Shown in pieces: positions 1 through 12,117 of a stretch of 64,000 nucleotides of DNA. How positions within the stretch are numbered: position 1 is the stretch's first letter; each line of letters starts with the position of its first letter. The stretch is from Valencia hispanica (taxonomy: Eukaryota; Chordata; Actinopteri; Cyprinodontiformes; Valenciidae), in the NCBI GenBank assembly GCA_963556495.2, contig OY747705.1, forward strand, positions 39,931,798 to 39,995,797, given 5' to 3'. The position numbers and the translations under genes are program-made. Under the pieces are notes generated by a model, which saw only the letters and a program-made list of their open reading frames with translations, did not search any database and was not told the DNA's origin.

Positions 1-160
1 CATCCAAATCGGCCAATAGAAACTGGAATTACAGGTCTGCGTAATTCTAAAAACTGATATTTTGTTTACCTCGGGGGCGAGCGCTGTGACGCAGTTACGC
101 GCAGGTGATCAGGTGAGCAGGTGACGATTCCGCTTCGATTGTTTTGTTTGCGTTCGAAAA

Positions 161-291
161 ATGGCGCTTCAAGAGAAGAGAATCATCACTGACGAAGCCC
201 TGGCGATTATTTGGGATGATAGTTCATTGGAGGTTTGTGTTGAGGACTCCTCATCAGAAGAGGAAAACCGAATTTTAGCGGAGGAAGAGAG
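161..291 (+). CDS. Possible first coding exon of an acidic protein (unidentified)
   Basis: An ATG at 161 opens a frame of 44 codons rich in Asp, Glu and Ser (DDSSLE, then SSSEEENRILAEEE) that runs into a good splice donor, AG followed by GTATGT at 292. Without splicing the frame stops at TAA 308-310, after 49 codons. The upstream 160 bases are GC-richer than the surroundings and contain CpGs, as expected for a promoter or 5' UTR. The acidic N-terminus followed by an early intron resembles piggyBac-derived (PGBD-like) proteins of fish, but the piece is too short to assign. No matching second exon is visible before the DD38E element begins at 389. It could be the 5' end of a transposon-derived gene or a decayed fragment. 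Low to moderate confidence. Confidence 0.3.
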
Positions 292-388
292 GTATGTCCC
301 TACTAGCTAATGCTAATAGCTCTGTCAGCCATTTTATTTAGATGTTTTCTTTCTTATTTGTGTTCTTAGATGTTTGTGTATACAAATA

Positions 389-2006
389 CACTACCGTTCA
401 AAAGTTTGGGGTCACATTGAAATGTCCTTATTTTTGAAGGAAAAGCACTGTACTTTTCAATGAAGATAACTTTAAACTAGTCTTAACTTTAAAGAAATAC
501 ACTCTATACATTGCTAATGTGGTAAATGACTATTCTAGCTGCAAATGTCTGGTTTTTGGTGCAATATCTACATAGGTGTATAGAGGCCCATTTCCAGCAA
601 CTATCACTCCAGTGTTCTAATGGTACAATGTGTTTGCTCATTGGCTCAGAAGGCTAATTGATGATTAGAAAACCCTTGTGCAATCATGTTCACACATCTG
701 AAAACAGTTTAGCTCGGTACAGAAGCTACAAAACTGACCTTCCTTTGAGCAGATTGAGTTTCTGGAGCATCACATTTGTGGGGTCAATTAAACGCTCAAA
801 ATGGCCAGAAAAAGAGAACTTTCATCTGAAACTTGACAGTCTATTCTTGTTCTTAGAAATGAAGGCTATTCCATGCGAGAAATTGCTAAGAAATTGAAGA
901 TTTCCTACAACGGTGTGTACTACTCCCTTCAGAGGACAGCACAAACAGGCTCTAACCAGAGTAGAAAAAGAAGTGGGAGGCCGCGTTGCACAACTGAGCA
1001 AGAAGATAAGTACATTAGAGTCTGTAGTTTGAGAAACAGACGCCTCACAGGTCCCCAACTGGCATCTTCATTAAATAGTACCCGCAAAACACCAGTGTCA
1101 ACATCTACAGTGAAGAGGCGGCTGCGGGATTCTGGGCTTCAGGGCAGAGTGGCAAAGAAAAAGCCATATCTGAGACTGGCCAATAAAAGAAAAAGATTAA
1201 GATGGGCAAAAGAACACAGACATTGGACAGAGGAAGACTGGAAAAAAGTGTTGTGGACGGATGAATCCAAGTTTGAGGTTTTTGGATCACAAAGAAGAAC
1301 TTTTGTGAGACGCAGAACAACTGAAAAGATGCTGGAAGAATGCCTGACGCCATCTGTTAAGCATGGTGGAGGTAATGTGATGGTCTGGGGTTGCTTTGGT
1401 GCTGGTAAGGTGGGAGATTTGTACAGGGTAAAAGGGATTCTGAATAAGGAAGGCTATCCCTCCATTTTGCAACGCCATGCCATACCCAGTGGACAGCGCT
1501 TGATTGGAGCCAATTTCATCCTACAACAGGACAATGACCCAAAACACACCTCCAAATTGTGCAAGAACTATTTAGAGAAGAAGCAGGCAGCTGGTATTCT
1601 ATCGGTAATGGAGTGGCCAGCGCAGTCACCAGATTTGAACCCCATTGAGCTGTTGTGGGAGCAGCTTGACCGTATGGTACGCAAGAAGTGCCCATCCAAC
1701 CAATCCAAATTGTGGGAGCTGCTTCTAGAAGCGTGGGGTGCAATTTCTCCAGATTACCTCAACAAATTAACAGCTAGAATGCCAAAGGTCTGCAATGCTG
1801 TAATTGCTGCAAATGGAGGATTCTTTGACGAAAGCAAAGTTTGATGTAAAAAAAATCTTATTTCAAATACAAATCATTATTTCTAACCTTGTCAATGTCT
1901 TGACTCTATTTTCTATTCATTTCACAACGTATGGTGGTGAATAAGTGTGACTTTTCATGGAAAACACATAATTGTTTGGGTGACCCCAAACTTTTGAACG
2001 GTAGTG
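389..2006 (+). mobile_element. Tc1/mariner element, DD38E (Intruder-like), complete ends
   Basis: The element is bounded by a 27-bp inverted repeat that matches perfectly (389-415 begins CACTACCGTTCAAAAG; 1980-2006 is its reverse complement). It is flanked by TA on both sides (387-388 and 2007-2008), the Tc1/mariner target duplication. It carries one transposase gene (801-1844). The spacing between the second and third catalytic residues is 38, which fits the DD38E group described as Intruder rather than DD34E Tc1. Perfect terminal repeats suggest a fairly recent insertion. Confidence 0.9.
801..1844 (+). pseudogene. DD38E transposase, one premature stop
   Basis: This is a DNA transposase that would bind the terminal repeats and cut and paste the element. 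The natural start is ATG at 801 (MARKRELSSET), in frame with the 323-codon open stretch 873-1844. A TGA at 834-836 breaks the frame after 11 codons; at this position a single C-to-T change in a CpG (CGA to TGA) explains it. An HTH region (REIAKKLKISYNGVYYSL, then a GRPR hook) is followed by the catalytic core: first Asp in LWTDESKF, second Asp in LQQDNDPKHTS, Glu in SPDLNPIE. Exactly 38 residues separate the second Asp from the Glu. No other frameshift is seen. Translation from the internal Met at 873 would lack the first 24 residues, part of the DNA-binding domain, so activity is doubtful. Confidence 0.88.
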
Positions 2007-2023
2007 TATATTTGTGGGTTGTA

Positions 2024-2125
<102 letters not shown>

Positions 2126-2127
2126 GT

Positions 2128-2256
2128 AGTGTAACTAGTAACGGAACTAAGTTACTTTCCAAAAAAAGTAACAAAGTAATGTAAGGGATTACTTTTTTGA
2201 GAAGTAATGAGTAATATGTAATGGATTACTTTTTTTGAGTAACTACCCCAACACTG
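2128..2256. repeat. Fragment of an interspersed repeat (AGTAAC-rich, ends CCCCAACACTG)
   Basis: Repeated AGTAAC/GTTACT and ATTACTTTTTT blocks end in CCCCAACACTG. This arrangement is familiar from short non-autonomous DNA transposons of fish, probably hAT-related. Only one end is convincing. Confidence 0.4.
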
Positions 2257-3914
2257 CTGCTCAATGATCAATTTGTTTCTAAATCTCCAAAAACTAGATA
2301 CTAAATACTAGAGTTTCTTTAACATATTTAATGTATCTTCAGTAGAGTAAAGCAAGACTATAAGACTAAAAAAGATTATAAAAATAGAACTATATAATTG
2401 CTTTATGAAAAGTTTTAATAAATTAAGAGGTTACTGTTCTTGATTCTTTATACATATGACAGGCAGCCGTCACAAAGATGCAAACTATACCTATACTAAC
2501 TTTCTTGGGTATTGTTTTAAACTTCTTTATCCAATAATAATTCTTCAACAGTATCAAATGTCTGTATACTTCTAAAATATGTTCACAAAATACTCTATCA
2601 AAAGTTTGAATTATTGAAGTAATAATTTTAAATAATGAACTGATAAAATAGAGTAGTCACAATATGCATTGAGATATTTTAGATGTCCATTAAATAAATT
2701 TAGTAACCTAAATGCTTCATTAGAATTCAACATGACTGCCTTTCTCAGAAGTCTAATTGCCTTATGTTCAAGCAGTAAAAAAAGCCTTGACCTGGATTAA
2801 TGGGAATTTACACATCTATTTACATAAAAACATCAGATAATCCTAAATGCATTGGGAGTTCAAATAAGATTTGAATAAAATTTAAGACCCAATAAATTGG
2901 TAAAGAAAAAACAATAAGGGTGAGGAATATGTAGAAATTAAAAATGTAAGAAAAGAGTAAAACATAAAGGTCGTTCTTTCCATTTTTCATATTTTAACTG
3001 TCTGTCCCCAGTCAATTAGAGTAATTTCTTGGAAATTAATTTATATGGACGAGATGTGGCCTGTAAAGCAATGATCCTGAACTTTTATGCTCTTCATCTG
3101 ATTTCAATCAGGAATCTTTGCTGCATATCACTCTCCATCTGTCTCTCTTTAATGTCTTGTCATGCCTTTAATAAAGATGTAAGGGTATCCAAGCAAATTA
3201 GTTAGCAGCTCAGACAATATTATTCTTCTTTATGCAGAAAGGAAAGAAATCAGAAAAGTATGACATGAAATCTTTTTAACTTGTGGCACATTTTATAGTT
3301 CTGTTATTTTAGTCAGAATTGCTCTGATGTTAACTTAGAAAACAGTTTATTTTTGTCCTGTTTTTAGATACAGTTTTAACATGTTTAAGATTTGGATCTT
3401 TAAGACATCTGCTTGAAATTATTCATGATAAAGGCCATGGTGTGTTTGAGATATACAGCACGCCCTTAAAACTCATTGTCACACCTGGTAGGGATATGTA
3501 AAAAGCCTAACAAAATAAATTAATCCTAATTCATTGGAAAAACAACATCAATAACAAAAAAAGAGAACATTCAACTTTTGAACTGATCACATTAATTTAC
3601 TGGGGAAAAAATATTCTATGAAATGTATACCTTTTGGCCATGGAAAACAATTGAGAAGAAGGTTTTGTGTCTAATATCCCATTTCTATGTTCATTTGGTC
3701 ATATGTGGCGGTTCATTTATTGTGTTTAAAGGTCTAGGCTCTTTGGAATAGAAAGTGGCCCATGGTATCAAAGATCCTCCACTATACTTAACAGTGGGAT
3801 ATTAATCTTTTGTTTCATGCTAGAATCACCTGAAATTGTCCTTTGTCATCACAGTTTTACTACAGAACAAGAACTCATGAATTATCAATCAGATGTTTAG
3901 AGACTCTCTGATTA
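2257..3914. other. AT-rich intergenic stretch, nothing assigned
   Basis: No open frame, repeat family or motif that I can support is present. It lies 3' of nos1ap. Confidence 0.5.
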
Positions 3915-3922
3915 CTTTAAAT

Positions 3923-4471
3923 TAGGCATGGGCCGGTATGAGATTTTGACGGTATGATAACCGTAGGCAAAAATATCACTGTTTCACGGTTTCACTGTAT
4001 TATGATTACAGCTCTAAAAGGTGTATTTTGTTAATAAGGAAAAAACACTTTTTAGTGAGGCAGACATGGTAACTAACTAGCATGCAAAGATAAATCATCA
4101 TTAGCATGCTAGTTACTATATCTGCCTCAGTTTGGCTTTTTATGGTAGCCGAAGTATTCCCAAACATCCGCTTAGAGACGGTGGGGAAAATTTCTGGGGG
4201 CTCACTTCCTTCAGCCATTACACAGCCTGCAGCGCAGCCCGTTTGTCACTCACAACAAACGCAGGTGTCAGGGGGGGGGAGGGGCGCTTTACGCTGCAGC
4301 TTCACACAGCATGAGGGATGTTTACTTTCTCCCTGACGAGACGTCACATAAATAAAAAATAAAAAAACTCTTATACCGCAGGGACGGTATGACGGAAATT
4401 TTTTGTGGTTTTGAAACCTTGACTTTTTCATACCGCGGTACACCTTGAAACCGGTAACCGGGCCATGCCTA
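3923..4471. mobile_element. Non-autonomous hAT-type element
   Basis: The ends are inverted (TAGGCATGGGCCGGT at the left, ACCGGGCCATGCCTA at the right). They are flanked by an 8-bp direct repeat, CTTTAAAT (3915-3922) and CTTTAAAA (4472-4479), with one mismatch. An 8-bp duplication is the hAT signature. Subterminal copies of GGTATGA and CGGTATGACGG are present at both ends. The small open frames at 4106-4336 lie inside and show no transposase similarity. Confidence 0.8.
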
Positions 4472-4479
4472 CTTTAAAA

Positions 4480-7092
4480 GGATCAGATTGAACATGATTC
4501 AGTTTAATTCATTTCATAGGAATTGTTAGTTCTAATAGCTGAGTGATTGATTTAAATAGATATTTCTTAACGTTGTTTTTTTACATGTGATTCTGATATT
4601 GCATTAGGTGTGTATTGCTAAGCTTTTTGCAAATTTTTGTTGGGGGTGTCAATAAGTGTGGAAGGTACTGTATTGTATGTGTATCGACTTTGAACAATTT
4701 TCTGTACAACAAAATCAATTTTATCCCCAAAACAAGAACAGAATGAAAAGGAAAGCAGTTACATAGAGGGCAACTCACTGAAATCCCACTGGTTGGTTTG
4801 ATCATATCAGGCTAAAGCTCTGTGAAAAAGACATTAAGTGCTTTGAGATTTGGCCCAACCCCGCTTTATGTCTCAGATGAGTCTAGAATTGCCAAACACC
4901 ACAGTATTGCTTGGATAAACTGAAGCTTAAAATGAAAACTTGTTAGTTTTAAGCATGAATTGAAATTAATACTTTAATACTGCATTGTGTCTTAGGCTTT
5001 ACCCAGAGCTGGATATAAATAAACGAGACAACTTTTGGCTTCCATCTGTGAGCCACTATTGTGTATTTTTTTTGTTTTTGTGTTCAATAAAAGGAAATAA
5101 ACAGGCAGTGTTCCTTTAGATCCAACTAATCCCAGCTTTACATAAATTACAAAAGAAGTGAAAATGCAGACAATTGAAATGGGTTGAATCTGTGGAGATA
5201 GAAAAAGGGCAGAGAAAAAGGCAACAATGGAATGTATCAGAAGACTTCTATTTCAGATTTGGGTTCCGATATGTCTGTGCATTTACAGGATGTTTACCCT
5301 TACATTTTATATGTGTTAAAGAGTAGGCGAAGTCTGAGAGAACCTAAAATGTACAAAGATGATGAAGGGCTGCAGTAAACGCCTGACTTAGTCTTACTCT
5401 TTTGTTGAGAATTAATGCACTAAGAGTTAATGTACCGACTCCAGTACAAAAAGAGACGTGACTATATTTTCTCCTACGCAGAATTCAAGTTTGCATGACC
5501 CGATATCTGCCTGCAGCTGTCAAACGTTGCTATATTTTAATAGCACTTGATGTTTTTTCCTCAATTTTCTGAGTCTTGAGGCTGTTTAAAGATGCTGAAT
5601 GTTTTTGACAAGTCAACATGATGTAAGCCTGTCCTATGGTCACATGTCTTAGTTTTTGTTATTTAAGTGTATACTATTGAAAGCAGGGATCTAGTAGTTA
5701 CATAATCACATTTTCTGAAGGTCGTTTTAAGTTTGCAGCTATTAGAAAACTGTGCACTTTAAGACAAAGATGTTTGCGGACAGTGTGCAATGATCATCAA
5801 TTTTACAAATAACCCAAGAGTACAATCCCAGAATCTGCATGCCACAGTAAGCATGTTCAGTTTTGAAGTTTATCACATGACAAAAATAACATGGCTAAAC
5901 AATAACGCCTCCTTTGAAAGCTTGGAAAGAGAAAGCCTCCCCTCTCAAAATGAATGTGGCAGCACAATTTGCATTTGAATGAGCTGCAATACATGTACTT
6001 TTAGAAAAAAATATCTTTTAACACATTAAAAACACCAAAGTGAAGATATTTAGTTATGAGGCACCACCATGTTTGGAGAAACCCCAACAAAGCATTTCGG
6101 CACAAACACCACCTAGCAAGTGTCAAGGATCGTGACAGTGGGTTGATGAATTGGGCCTTTTTTGGAACAACAAAAACAGGGCACAAAAAAACGGCACAAA
6201 ATTAGTAAAACAAAATTACTCCTCTGATGTAATAAATGGTGGGTTCTTACATTTCCAAGTGTGATGAATTTATAATGCACATTTCAATAGCGTAATTGCC
6301 AGAGATATGAAGAGCTTAATTAGATAAAAGAGGTAAATATGCAAAAACATACAGAGATTGGTGTGGGAATTTTTAAGGAAATTGTGGTGTTCGTTTACCT
6401 AAAATCATTCTTGTAGCAGTAATAAATATTAGTCCAATAACAGTGCATGTTCTCCTATTATTGTGCATTTTACGTCCAACTGAAGCTAGAAAAAAATTTA
6501 ATTTTTGGTGTTCGGTAGAAAAGACTATACCTCGATTCAGCTTATTTATGGTAGCGGTGTGCTCAAAGTAATTGACATGTTTTAATTACACTTCACACAT
6601 TTAGCTTTAAATTACCTTCAGGCTGGCATTCTTACTTTCTACAAGTGCATTCCCATTGAGCTGACAAACTCTGAGGACCAAGACACTTTTTTAAATGGAG
6701 GCAGTAATTAATATTCAATATGATTTATTTCAATGAAAGATATGACACACCATGATAAACTAAGCGAATAAGTAGTTTTGATGCATAACATGTAATGTTG
6801 TATCACCCATTTCATTTTATGAATTTCACAGTGGAATGCTACTTTTGAAAATAAAAAGAAGAAAATTAATTTAGAAGCTGAACAAACCTAAACACTGAAG
6901 CTAAAACACAAATCAAACACACAATCTGTGACTGAAAAACAGTTATTCATTTTTTAGGTGGTATAACTATGAGGCTCATGTAAATAATTGTGCGCATCTG
7001 ACAGAGGTTAGTCCACGAAATGTTAGCCTTAGAGAGAAATTTGAAATGAAACAGACAGAAATAGAGGAGTTTTCATCAAAACAGAAAGAGTC
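4480..7092. other. 3' UTR of nos1ap and downstream intergenic DNA
   Basis: Nothing coding is recognised. The part next to the nos1ap stop should be its 3' UTR. The nearest clear polyadenylation hexamer on the minus strand is AATAAA at 6724-6729, which would give a UTR of about 370 bases. Two patches, 5900-6000 (with an ATTTGCAT octamer at 5966-5973) and 6285-6350 (with TTAATTAGA), have the mixed-composition look of conserved non-coding elements. That is an impression only. Confidence 0.45.
6724..6729 (-). promoter_or_regulatory. Candidate nos1ap polyadenylation signal
   Basis: AATAAA lies on the minus strand about 365 bases past the stop codon. It is the first canonical hexamer I noticed; use is not shown. 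Confidence 0.35.
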
Positions 7093-7628
7093 TCAAACGG
7101 CTATTTCATCTCCCAGACAGTCAAGAGCTCCCTGCCTGTTGAGAGCATTGAGCAGTCTCAATGTCTCCTCATCCTCCTCCCCCTCATCCTCCCCGTCATC
7201 ACTGTCGTCTGAGCTTGACTCGTACTCTGAAGCGATACCTGACTCGCGAAACCTGGTGAACTCTAGGCAGTCCAAAGATTTCACTTCTCTGGATAAGATG
7301 TTCGCCAGAGCGTCAGGCACATCTCGACCTTGAGTCACGGGCCTGTTAGGCTTGAGTGACGGGGGAGGCGAAGGGAGCCGAGGAGGTGGAGGCCCCGGCG
7401 GTCCCGGGAGAAAACGGAAACACTCCAGTTTGAGTAGACACTGATCCCTACCTAGTGGGCTTCCTAGAGTCCCGTTGGTAGAGGAAAAGGCGTTGTTGGC
7501 TCCGTCACCATTGCCAAGTGCAGAGAGGTTGATGTCCGACACCTCAGATTTGGGTGTAGTGGCGTCACAGATCACTGGAGGTACAGTGGATCGGAAGGTG
7601 ATCTCCAACAAACTGTCCTGGGAGCCCA
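7093..7628 (-). CDS. nos1ap: nos1ap terminal coding exon (nNOS-binding C-terminus)
   Basis: This exon encodes the tail of the NOS1AP/CAPON adaptor, which docks neuronal NO synthase through its PDZ domain and brings it to partners held by the N-terminal PTB domain. The acceptor is TTTTTTCTAG at 7629-7630 (minus strand). The exon begins with the last two bases of a split Met codon, then GSQDSLLEITFRS, a stretch diagnostic of NOS1AP. Further landmarks are KLECFRFLP, which contains the E-x-F triplet reported as a second nNOS contact, and the conserved ESGIASEYES. An acidic run (SDDSDDGEDEGEEDEE) leads to the C-terminal PDZ ligand DEIAV before TGA at 7093-7095. A proline-rich insert (PGPPGPPPPRLPSPPPS) follows the ExF segment and is longer than in the mammalian protein as I remember it. 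The neighbouring exon upstream is 10433-10598. Confidence 0.95.
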
Positions 7629-7689
7629 CTAGAAAAAAGAGATAAGTTTAAAAGATGGATATAATGAGTCTGTCTGTCAAAATAATTCA

Positions 7690-8415
7690 CTTGTCTGCCT
7701 ACACACACGAAAAGGAGAGACATCCCACTCTAACCTGGCTCGCAGTCTCCTAATTTTTTCCAAAGGTGTTTTATTGGTTTGCAGTGCAGGCAAATCAAAT
7801 TACTTCACACAAAACTGTCCTATCCTTGTTCTTATAGAGCTTGAATTGTATACTTACACACAATCATGTCCCACACCATAATTCCTCCCAAACCAAACTT
7901 TATACTTGAGAGAATGCGGTCAGGAAAGTGTCATTCTCCATTACTTACCAAACCTAGACTTATCACTGAACTGCCAGACACACATCTAAACGACCATATA
8001 GTCCAGTGGCGGTGTGCTTCCACACCGCTACTTGTACATCCAACGTTTTAGATTGTATGATCATAGAAACCAGTTTCAACTTTTACCTGTGTAAAGTTCG
8101 GAGAGCTCTAGTTATTGCAGTTAGTGACCTCAGTGCACTTTGCAGCTTGGCATCTACTGGACTGGCTCTGTGGTCTGCATGGCCTATTGCTTAATGTCTG
8201 AGCAGCTGTCATTACCAGTCGCTTCTCCTGTGTTATAGTACCATGAATAGATCACAACTTAGCTGTAAATTTAGTTGCAACTGGACTTGACTTCAAGTTG
8301 GCATCCTATCACAGCACCATGCTTGAAATCACTCAGCTCCTGAGTTACCAATTATTTTACAAAGGTTTGTAGATGCAGTCTACAGACCATAGAAGTGACT
8401 GGAATGTATGCCAAG
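7690..8415 (-). mobile_element. Degenerate Tc1-like relic
   Basis: Segments such as AACCTGGCTCGCAGTCTCC, GTCCAGTGGCGGTGTGCTT and GGCATCCTATCACAGCACC are decayed parts of a common fish Tc1-like element whose transposase reads on the minus strand. It resembles the relic at 16730-17835 (shared GTCCAGTGG and ATGCGGTCAGG-like blocks). No open transposase frame remains. It sits in the 2.8-kb last intron of nos1ap. Confidence 0.6.
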
Positions 8416-10432
8416 ACACAGAAAACAACAATTTTAATTTTTTTAAAAACTTTCCACGTACAGAGTTGTACTGTGAGAGCTCCTGTGCACTAAATGTGGA
8501 AAATTAGTTTAAAGCTCTTATCTCTTCATTTCATGTGTCCAAAAAAGTTTTAAGTGTGTCTGAGGAAAGTTTTAAAGTGTGGACTGAAAAGCATATTAAA
8601 AAGTCCAACTTGCCTCGGGAACAATAAGCAAAGCTGCATGTTTGAAATATTTGTTGATAAGATTAAAGATTGTTTCCTGCAGGGTGACATTTGGAGGGCA
8701 GGCTGGGCTGTGGTGGTGCTGAGAAAATTGTCTGTCTGAATAGTCAAAGAAGAGGGTTTAAAATGCACAAAGCTACAAAGAGAGGCATTGGAGAAGATAG
8801 AGGGAGGTCTGCAACAAATGAACAGCAGCAGGACGAGTCTCAAAAAATCAGAACGCTGAGAAGCCCATAAAAAAAGATAATCAACTCTAATACATTGAAT
8901 AGCAGCTTCACAGTGGAAGAGAGTGTGCTTGTGGACTGCCATTTTTCTGAGCATAAACAGAAATGGACATGCGTGCTAAATATTTGTGCACCCATGTCTT
9001 GTTTTTTTTTTTAAATCTAACATTTAAGTCTCTTGATTTCTTAATGTGCCATGGTCCAGAACTAATCCCTACTTTAGGTCCTTTATTCCCTCTGCTATTA
9101 CACTCTTGAATATAGACAATGCTTGAAGGTTTTGTTGTTGCTTGTGGAGTATGTTTATCCTTTGTTGTACTTTTGGAGCATTTCTCTTTTGCGTGTTGCA
9201 TAAATCTTCAGGTTTGACTGAGCAAAATTACCTTAGATCTGACAATAGGTGTATCTAGTGATAGCATAATTCAAATTAGTTACCTTATAAAATTTGACAA
9301 ATATACAATTTTTTGAAAATATAACATTGATAGCTAAGAGTTTACCTGTGTGATTTCTTTGTTGCTGGCTGTCTCCTGCAAAATAGGATTTATGAAAATT
9401 CTTTGTTTACTCTAGTATCTGTCAGGAGTAATTCTTACTCGACAGTAAACTCTTTGTGATGTCAAATTTGTCAGCTGCACCCACCCACTAGGGACTGCTA
9501 GTGGTTTCTGCTGACATCCACATACAGCCCAGATTAATGTGACCACATTGTCTGCACGTGGTGGCAGAGACAATAACTCTACCAACCAGAGGGTGTAGTA
9601 AAAAAACTTTATATCTCTGTGTGTAATGTGGGGGTTCAGCTAGACAAAAAAAAAAAAAAAAAGTATGAATAGCGACTTGCATTTATTGTGAGGTCCAAGT
9701 GACCCACCTATATGGACACAAAGAAGTATTTCAAGGCCTTAATTATTTAGCTGCTGTCAGACGATTTCCTCATTCTTACCATGTATGTTGGCATAGTTGG
9801 AAAAAAATGGAGCACATTATGTGGGTTTATAATATCTATGAAGAGTGTGTAGTTTTTGAAGAACTCTCGTTCTGTATAGGTTTTTTTCCAATTTTTTGCT
9901 CTTATTGGAAAATAGAGCAAAACATTTTCAGTGTGCTTTGTTGTCAGGATAGCATTGCTATTTTTGCCATGTCAGCACTGTATTATTTTCTTATTCCACA
10001 TTTAACAACCACCTGACCATCAGTGGCCGTAAGGTCAATGCAAAGTATATGACTGCCCCAAACTCATCCGATTATGATTAGCTAAATTAATAAAAATATC
10101 AACCCCGTGCCATCTCAGCCACTTTAAGTATTTGGCATGCGGAGGTGAGTGGATCTTCATCAGTGCAGAGAGAGCATCCACTTACCTCAGCATGAGATTG
10201 TGTAATACTATTATTTGCGAAGTAGTTATGTTCATTTCATGCCACGAAATATACATACAGCATAATCCGTTTATGTAAAACTTTTGTACAAAGATAGGAG
10301 AACTGGGTTTCTCTCCAGCTTAACATACATTTATTGCCCATGTATGCATTTTAAAACCTATCCACACCAGCCTATCGTATATGCATAATATCCCTCATAA
10401 ATAATCTCATAATTAATGAGAAATAAACTTAC
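8416..10432. other. nos1ap last intron, remainder
   Basis: Only a 20-base poly(A) tract (9643-9662) and scattered short frames are seen. I assign nothing else. Confidence 0.5.
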
Positions 10433-10598
10433 TGGAATTTGGTCCAACCATTTTGGATTCTATTTCCTGGATCTGTTTAACCAGCAGGGAGATGTGCTGG
10501 AGCAGGTCTTTGTTCTGGAGCAGCAGTTGATGGACTCGGGCCTGGGCCTCCAGCCGAGCCGTGGCCTCTGCGTTCAGCTGGTCTTTCAGGAGATGGAC
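10433..10598 (-). CDS. nos1ap: nos1ap coiled-coil exon
   Basis: This 166-base exon encodes 55 residues from [20 protein letters not shown] through [20 protein letters not shown], plus the first base (A) of a Met codon completed by the next exon. The acceptor is CTACCAAG at 10599-10600 and the donor is GTAAGT at 10432-10427 (minus strand). Leu, Ile and Val residues fall at heptad-like spacing, consistent with the coiled-coil region of NOS1AP just before the nNOS-binding tail. The sequence is close to the mammalian protein as I recall it. The open frame that continues past both splice sites in this reading is intronic and not part of the protein. Confidence 0.95.
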
Positions 10599-11544
10599 CT
10601 TGGTAGATGGATGAAAGGGAACGAGAACAGGGGACAGGTAGTAGAGGGAGAAAATAGAGAGAGATAATGGATTGATCAGCCAAGTGTTGTTACAGAAATA
10701 CCTTGACATAGCCAAATCATAAAGTACCAAATATGAAGTCCAGTGCCACACCAAACAGTGTTCATAAGTTCTTAGAAATCTGCTGAGGATTTTGCTTTAA
10801 AGACTTGGCTGAGTCTGATCAGCAGGAGAGAACGATTGATAGTTTGGGGAGTGTTTAAACTGTATTGTATTTAATCAAAGCAGTGTGGAGCTAATGTCAC
10901 ATAACCGTCTGAGTTCTCTCACAGCCAGAATCGAAGAGATCAATCAGTGATAATCCAGTGGGGACTGCTGACGTAGAGTCATCGCTCAAGATCAAGAGCA
11001 CAATACCAGGCGTGGAAGGAGTTTGACAGAGAAACATTTGCACTTTTTTCAAAGAGGGTTAAATTTACAAGAAAAGAAGAAAGCAATAAAATAAAATCAG
11101 AACAAATGAGTGTAGAGGATCTACTCATTACTCTTTATCTCAGTCTTAAAACAGACTCATTAACAAGTCTTGCATGTTAACTGTATATTTTATAAATCTT
11201 GATTTTTGAAACTGAATTGTCCTTGTAAACAAAAACTGTTTACATACAATCCAGTGACGTAATATTCAGATCCAAAGTCATGCTGTCAAATTAAATCTCA
11301 ATTCTAAAACAGTACAATTAATTGAGATCTTAGAATGTAAATTGGTAAAATGTGATTTAAGGTTGCCTATTTATTTAGCCTATCCAAGTCCAGCCTTTAA
11401 TTCTGGTAAATTAAGACATAAAAATAAACAATTTCTATTTATAAAATTAAATAAATTCATATAATGTTATTTAAGTTTTTATCTAAAAAATTGCTTAGAC
11501 ATGGAAATGGGTGTTGTAACATTAGACGATCTAAGTGACAGGAT

Positions 11545-11602
11545 GAGATGGAGGCAGGTGATCCGCTGCGGTGATCCCTGAGGGAGGTAGTCAAAGAAAA
11601 AT
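11545..11602 (+). repeat. Retroposon 3' tail fragment (GATCCGCTG..GATCCCTGAGGGAG type)
   Basis: The order GGAGGCAGGTGATCCGC, GGTGATCCCTGAGGGAGG, then an A-rich end is the form in which a common fish retroposon tail appears. Only about 60 bases are present. Confidence 0.4.
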
Positions 11603-12117
11603 GTGATTTCCGATTGTTGTGTCTGTTACCATTTATTTAGTAACTCATGATTTCCTGATTCCTTGATGAACAGGCATTAAACCCCTTACACAGAAGCATA
11701 GTTCAGAAAAAAGGCTGGACAAGGACCTCAGTTTACCTTGTTACACACAGTGAGCCAGACGTGAGGGAGATTTAAAACAAAGCTTCAAAAGCTAACTGTT
11801 GAAGAACTTCAGGAATAATGGACATCTGGGATTTTCCTAAGTCTCTACAAGTATTTAATGCTTTTTACATGCTAAGCTGTTGTTCGGGAAGCCAGGTAAA
11901 ATGCCATCATCTGTTCTTCCATCAAAAATATACCAAGTAGGCTACTACCAAAACAGGGCCCTATGCTATATCTTTAAAATTTTTGAAGACCCAGCTCTTG
12001 AGAGTGCATCACTTAGTTATGCTCTTCCTACTATGGCTATGATTACACTGTTACCCCTAACAGAACCTGACTAGTGGCCTTCCTTCTGAGTAGCTTATCG
12101 TTAGTGTTGAATTTAAC

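Noticed and set aside
822..1058. Minus-strand open frames across the DD38E element (822-1058, 1105-1353, 1287-1478, 1516-1743)
   Set aside because: They are shadows of the transposase frame; none has its own motif.
4106..4336. Two short plus-strand frames in the hAT-type element
   Set aside because: Element is only 549 bases and non-autonomous; the peptides have no transposase features.
10413..10754. Extended open frame around the coiled-coil exon
   Set aside because: The parts outside 10433-10598 lie beyond good splice sites and do not match NOS1AP.
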